DNA of 64,000 nt from Odontesthes bonariensis (Eukaryota > Chordata > Actinopteri > Atheriniformes > Atherinopsidae): NCBI RefSeq assembly GCF_027942865.1, contig NC_134515.1, positions 13,287,339 to 13,351,338 of the forward strand. The letters run 5' to 3'. Below are positions 60,250 to 64,000 of this stretch, in pieces. Numbering within the stretch: the stretch's first letter is position 1; the number at the start of each line of letters is the position of its first letter. The position numbers and the translations under genes are program-made. The notes below the pieces were generated by a model. It did no database searches. It saw only the letters and a program-made list of their open reading frames with translations, and was not told the origin of the DNA.

Positions 60250-60385
60250 GACAGAGCTGATGATTAGTTTAAGATAAACTGTCGCCAAGTGCTTGCTTAG
60301 AGAGAATTGTTGAGTTGTTACGTAAAGTACCTTGAGATGCCTTTTTGTTGTGAATTAGTGCTATGTAATCTGAATTCAGCCGATG
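60250..60385 (+). repeat. 3' tail of a common teleost repeat
   Basis: 'gtaccttgagatgcc', 'tttttgttgtgaattagtgc' and 'tatgtaatctgaattc' follow the frequent fish tail 'ccttgagat..ttgttgtga..tggcgctatataaa'. It is a diverged copy of the family seen inverted at 35620-35960. Confidence 0.7.
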
Positions 60386-63300
60386 TGTCATGGAAACTTG
60401 CTCAGCAGCTCTGCTTTTGTGCATTTCTATCTGTCGGACTTATGTAAAAAGCTGCATAGGGCAGATTTGTAGCAGCTTTTACATTTGGAATAACTGCCAC
60501 GAATCTGAAAACACTCATTTCCCAATTAGTTAATAGACAGAAGCGCCATCTTGGATCATTTACCTGCACTGTAGGATTGCGCCTTTTTGCTCGTATGCAG
60601 GTGTCTGCATTCAGGGGTGTGCCAGCACACAGAAACATTGAAGTCTGTGCACGTCTCTGTGTGTGTGTAGGAGTGAATGTTGTGCATTGCAGGAATGTTC
60701 TTAGCTGCATCACAAGCCACACATTTGCTGTAATCACATCGAGGTCCATCAGAGCTCCCATGACCAGCAACTTTTAATCTAATGTTCACCATGGATAAAA
60801 ATACCTACCCACTGACAAACACACACGCTCATCTGCTCACACATAAATGAACATTATGTCAACAAAACACCTAGACAAGCAAACATGGCCAGACAGAAAC
60901 TTGCTAATATAAAGGAACCATTCATGCGCAGACATTTTCTGTGTGCATGCATTCATGGGCCTGTAGGATTATGTCTTAGCATGTCTGTTCCTTTACATCT
61001 TAACCTTTCCCGTCTTTGATTCCCAGTGACAGGAGTCAGAGGCCAATTGGCTCCGATCAGAGGTCAGGACCCTCATTGACCCTCCTGTCAGCTTGACGCT
61101 GATAAGAGTGGCTGCACTCAGCAAGCGCGTGTGTGTGCACTTACAAGTGTGTGAACAGATTGAGCTGCTCTCAGTGACTAGCACAAGCTAGTTGTGCTTG
61201 CTGTCACAACCGCGTTACCCTAATTTTCTCTGTTTTATCGAACTTCTAATCAAACTGATCTCAACTTTTAAGACGATCGGACGACGGCTGTGCGCTGCTA
61301 CCAGGAAAAAAAAAAAAAAAGAAGAAATTTCACAGTAAAAATATTAAATGCGAAGCACAGCTCTCCCTCTACGGGAGAAGAGAAAAAGTGGTGGTTGTAA
61401 AGGGTCTCATGCTGGGCTCAGTATTTTGTGTCACCCAGTACCCAGTCATCCACAACAATAGCTAATATACTCAGTTTTTTGCTATGGAAACTCATCATCA
61501 AAAGCTTTCAACATTCATCTGAGCTTGACATTTTCATCACTTTGTAAAAGGAGGCGTCTGGATCTTGCATGCTGGCGGGAGAATGAAAGTCAGGGAACAC
61601 TGTAGAAGTCATTATATGGCCACTCAGTGAAATTACAAGCTGCAGCCTCGTTTGAGGAAAAAAAAAAAATTTGAAGAAAATGTTTTGGTAATTATGGCCA
61701 CTTTTCTGTTGTAAAACAGTCCTTCCCACCGTAGAAAGATGCGTTTGATATTTCTCTAATATTCTTTTCTGTATGTCCTCATCTCTTTGTGCCATACAAG
61801 AACCTCCTATTTCGGTATGAAATTTTTCTTCCAGCTTTCATTGTGTTTTGAAGCATAGAGAAATGTGAGCTGTTTAAAAAAAAAAAAAAAATCAATTCCA
61901 TTCCATTCCAGAGATTTCTAAAGGGCTGCAGAGTAAGAGGATGGATTGCCTCTGGGTCGATTAAAATCATTAAAAACTGCCAGTGACGAAAGCTGAATCT
62001 TTCACTCGCAACACTTTCCCTCAACTTCTCAAAGCATCCATTCAAAAGTAATTCTGGGCTGTGAGGAGAATAGGTTGACCTTTCACGACTTTGTTTGGTC
62101 AATAATGGCAGAAGATTCGAGCCTTGGCAGCTTTGTGTGTATTAACAGTCTGTTGAATGCAAAAAGACAAGCCTCGGGCCACAGATGATAGGTTTTGTAT
62201 CTTGAACTACGTCTAAATGTGTGTGGTAAGAGGTCTTTAATCTGCATGTGTTCATCTGTGCTTATGCGCCCCCCTCATTAACAAAATGGCTTTGATGTCC
62301 TGGAAACACGCCATTACTCCAAACTGCTGTGTGTGTGTGGTAGTCGAAGTGTTGACGAGAGGTGTTGGCCAAATCATTCATCTGTGTTTGTGTGAGACGT
62401 AGGTGGTGGCGGGCGGAGGGTTAGAAAGTAAGGCCAACAGACACCCCTCGACACTCCCCCCCCCCCCCCCGAATTATGTCGGCATGGCTGCAGTAACCAA
62501 GGCAACTGTCCCAAGAGTTAGGGTGGAGTGGGTGCAGCTGGTGTTTCATGACTGAGTAAGGGGTGAGTGTGTCTTTGTGAGTGCGTGATAGAGAAGAGAA
62601 TGTTTTTAATACTGAATAAGAGCCATTCATCCTTGTAGGGTCAAAATGGGAGATGGCTGAGAGGGGCAAGGTTTTCCACATATTCTGGGTATGTCTGCGC
62701 TTGCATGTGATGGCGTGTGCAACATAAAGAAATCAAGACAGAATGTGTAACCAACCACACGGAGAACTGTGTGGATGTACGATCTAAATTTGTTTCAGTA
62801 TTGAACATGTGACTCTGACTCATTGAATGCAGCCACTTTTCATCTTTACAAATGTGCTCTTCTAGTTCTGTCTAAGTGTTGACAAAGCCATAATAGGTTC
62901 CTTCTTGAGGATAGTTTTATCCTCCTTGCTATAATGCCGATTTAATGAAGTCCAAGATGAGAATGGGAGCTGTATACAGCCTGTTTGACGCGACAGGAAC
63001 CCGTGATGGTAGCAAATGCTGAATGTCGCTGGTGTTTTCACTGCAGAGGTGGTTTCACATTCAATTAAGCTGAGTTTTTCCCCTCATATTGAATTAAACA
63101 AGGTCACGCTGCTCTGTGCTGGTGCACACACTGTAATGCGGGTGAAGTGCTGGATGCGTGAAGAGGAAGACATGAATTCCACCAGGGTTTGATTTCCTGT
63201 GAAGAGGGTGGCTCTCGGAAACAACCTTCCCTCAAATGGAAGCTGTCGATATGAAAAGTTGAATATATGCTAGAAATTCAAGTAGTTTAGGCCTTGAAAA

Positions 63301-63639
63301 CACTGTTGGCAAACAACTACCGTGCATGAATGGTCTTTTCAAAAAATGTTGAATGATTTTCTGCTTCGTTTCTATTTTTCACAATTCAACTCAAGCTGAA
63401 AAACATTGGGCGCTATCAAGAATAGCACATTCAAATGACGGCCCAAATATATGTGAAAGCTTCACAGAAAGAAAATAAACTAAATATTATGCTGTGGCTA
63501 CACTGAACAAATTGCCCATGCAGAAGGTTCACTGTTTTTTTTAAATATTTTGTAAAGATCCGTTGCCTGATAACAATCACTCACATAATTACTGTTTTGC
63601 ACACATGTTAGCGTACCGATATTATTCAAACTCTATTTG

Positions 63640-64000
63640 TCCATTGGCTATGTTTACACAGACAAAATATTCTGATATTAACCCAATTAAGACACTTCCA
63701 GCATTACCTGATCACTTTAACCCGATTAAGGTTACATTCACAGTAAGCGATAATTGGATCAGGCCATGTGGAGTATGCTGATCCTAATAATATAATGTAG
63801 ATGAGCACACTCCTTAATCTCAATATTTTGCCCCGCCGGAGTTTCACGGCATTTTGCGACACCCGCTGCTGCTTTACAACGCAGGCTGTAGACTCCAGAG
63901 TTGCACGGCCTGCTTACTATGAGCGACTTTTGGCTTGTTTTTTTTTAAGAGCTCCAACACTTTGTTTTGAGCTTCTTTTCATCTTGTTTCTGTCACAAGA
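63640..64000. repeat. Probable interspersed repeat, cut by window end
   Basis: 'ggctatgtttacacagac', 'aatattctgatattaaccca' and 'cccgattaaggttac', then a CpG-richer part (ccccgccggagtttcacggc) resembling fish elements that start 'gtttacatgcac..attccgatta'. The end is outside the window and the class is uncertain. Confidence 0.45.

Larger units (their letters stand above)
46044..64000 (+). other. Semaphorin intron 1 (continues past window)
   Basis: Nearly 18 kb without a recognisable sema-domain exon. It holds the tRNA-Arg cluster (49.2-51.8 kb), the foldback element (52.2-52.9 kb), several interspersed repeats, a poly-C tract at 62456-62470 and poly-A runs near 61305-61320 and 61878-61891. 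Very long first introns are usual for class-3 semaphorins. The frame at 46945-47157 starts after an acceptor-like cttcag but does not match a semaphorin second exon. The remaining stretches show nothing I can name. Confidence 0.5.

Overview
The window is vertebrate nuclear DNA, almost certainly from a ray-finned (teleost) fish. The genes have GT-AG introns, the sequence between them is AT-rich, and the interspersed repeats are of teleost type: a tRNA-derived SINE, a Tc1-like transposase relic, a TTAA-flanked foldback element, and the common repeat whose tail reads like 'ccttgagat..ttgttgtga'. Exons were read by eye by matching splice sites and reading frame. No alignment or database search was run.

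Four genes are supported, all on the + strand. (1) The last nine coding exons of rad54l2/ARIP4 (177-5085), a SNF2-family ATPase, followed by a roughly 4.5 kb 3' UTR. (2) A complete three-exon tmem115 (12721-17646), a Golgi membrane protein of 383 residues, with a long 3' UTR. (3) A complete rhoa-type GTPase: non-coding first exon near 23.4 kb and four coding exons at 30186-32668, 193 residues. (4) The signal-peptide exon of a class-3 semaphorin (45944-46043); its first intron runs past the right edge, more than 17.9 kb. Human relatives of these genes lie in 3p21 (RAD54L2, TMEM115, RHOA, SEMA3F/3B), so the block looks like conserved synteny.

The genes do not form an operon or a single pathway. 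Rhoa and class-3 semaphorins do meet functionally, because semaphorin-plexin signalling controls Rho activity at the growth cone.

The 35-45 kb interval between rhoa and the semaphorin has no recognised gene. It does hold three gene-like signals: a minus-strand TATA/MEF2/CCAAT promoter near 39.9-40.0 kb, an isolated minus-strand coding-like terminal exon at 41440-41573, and a CpG-rich segment with a TCTCGCGAGA motif near 42.28 kb. It also holds a 63-bp minisatellite at 38.1 kb.

The semaphorin intron carries one intact minus-strand tRNA-Arg(CCT) gene (51343-51414) among several decayed copies, and a 769-bp near-perfect foldback element at 52.17-52.94 kb. I found no CRISPR array, viral gene, toxin gene or obvious new multi-gene system. 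The best leads are the orphan exon with its nearby promoters, the decaying tRNA-Arg cluster and the foldback element.
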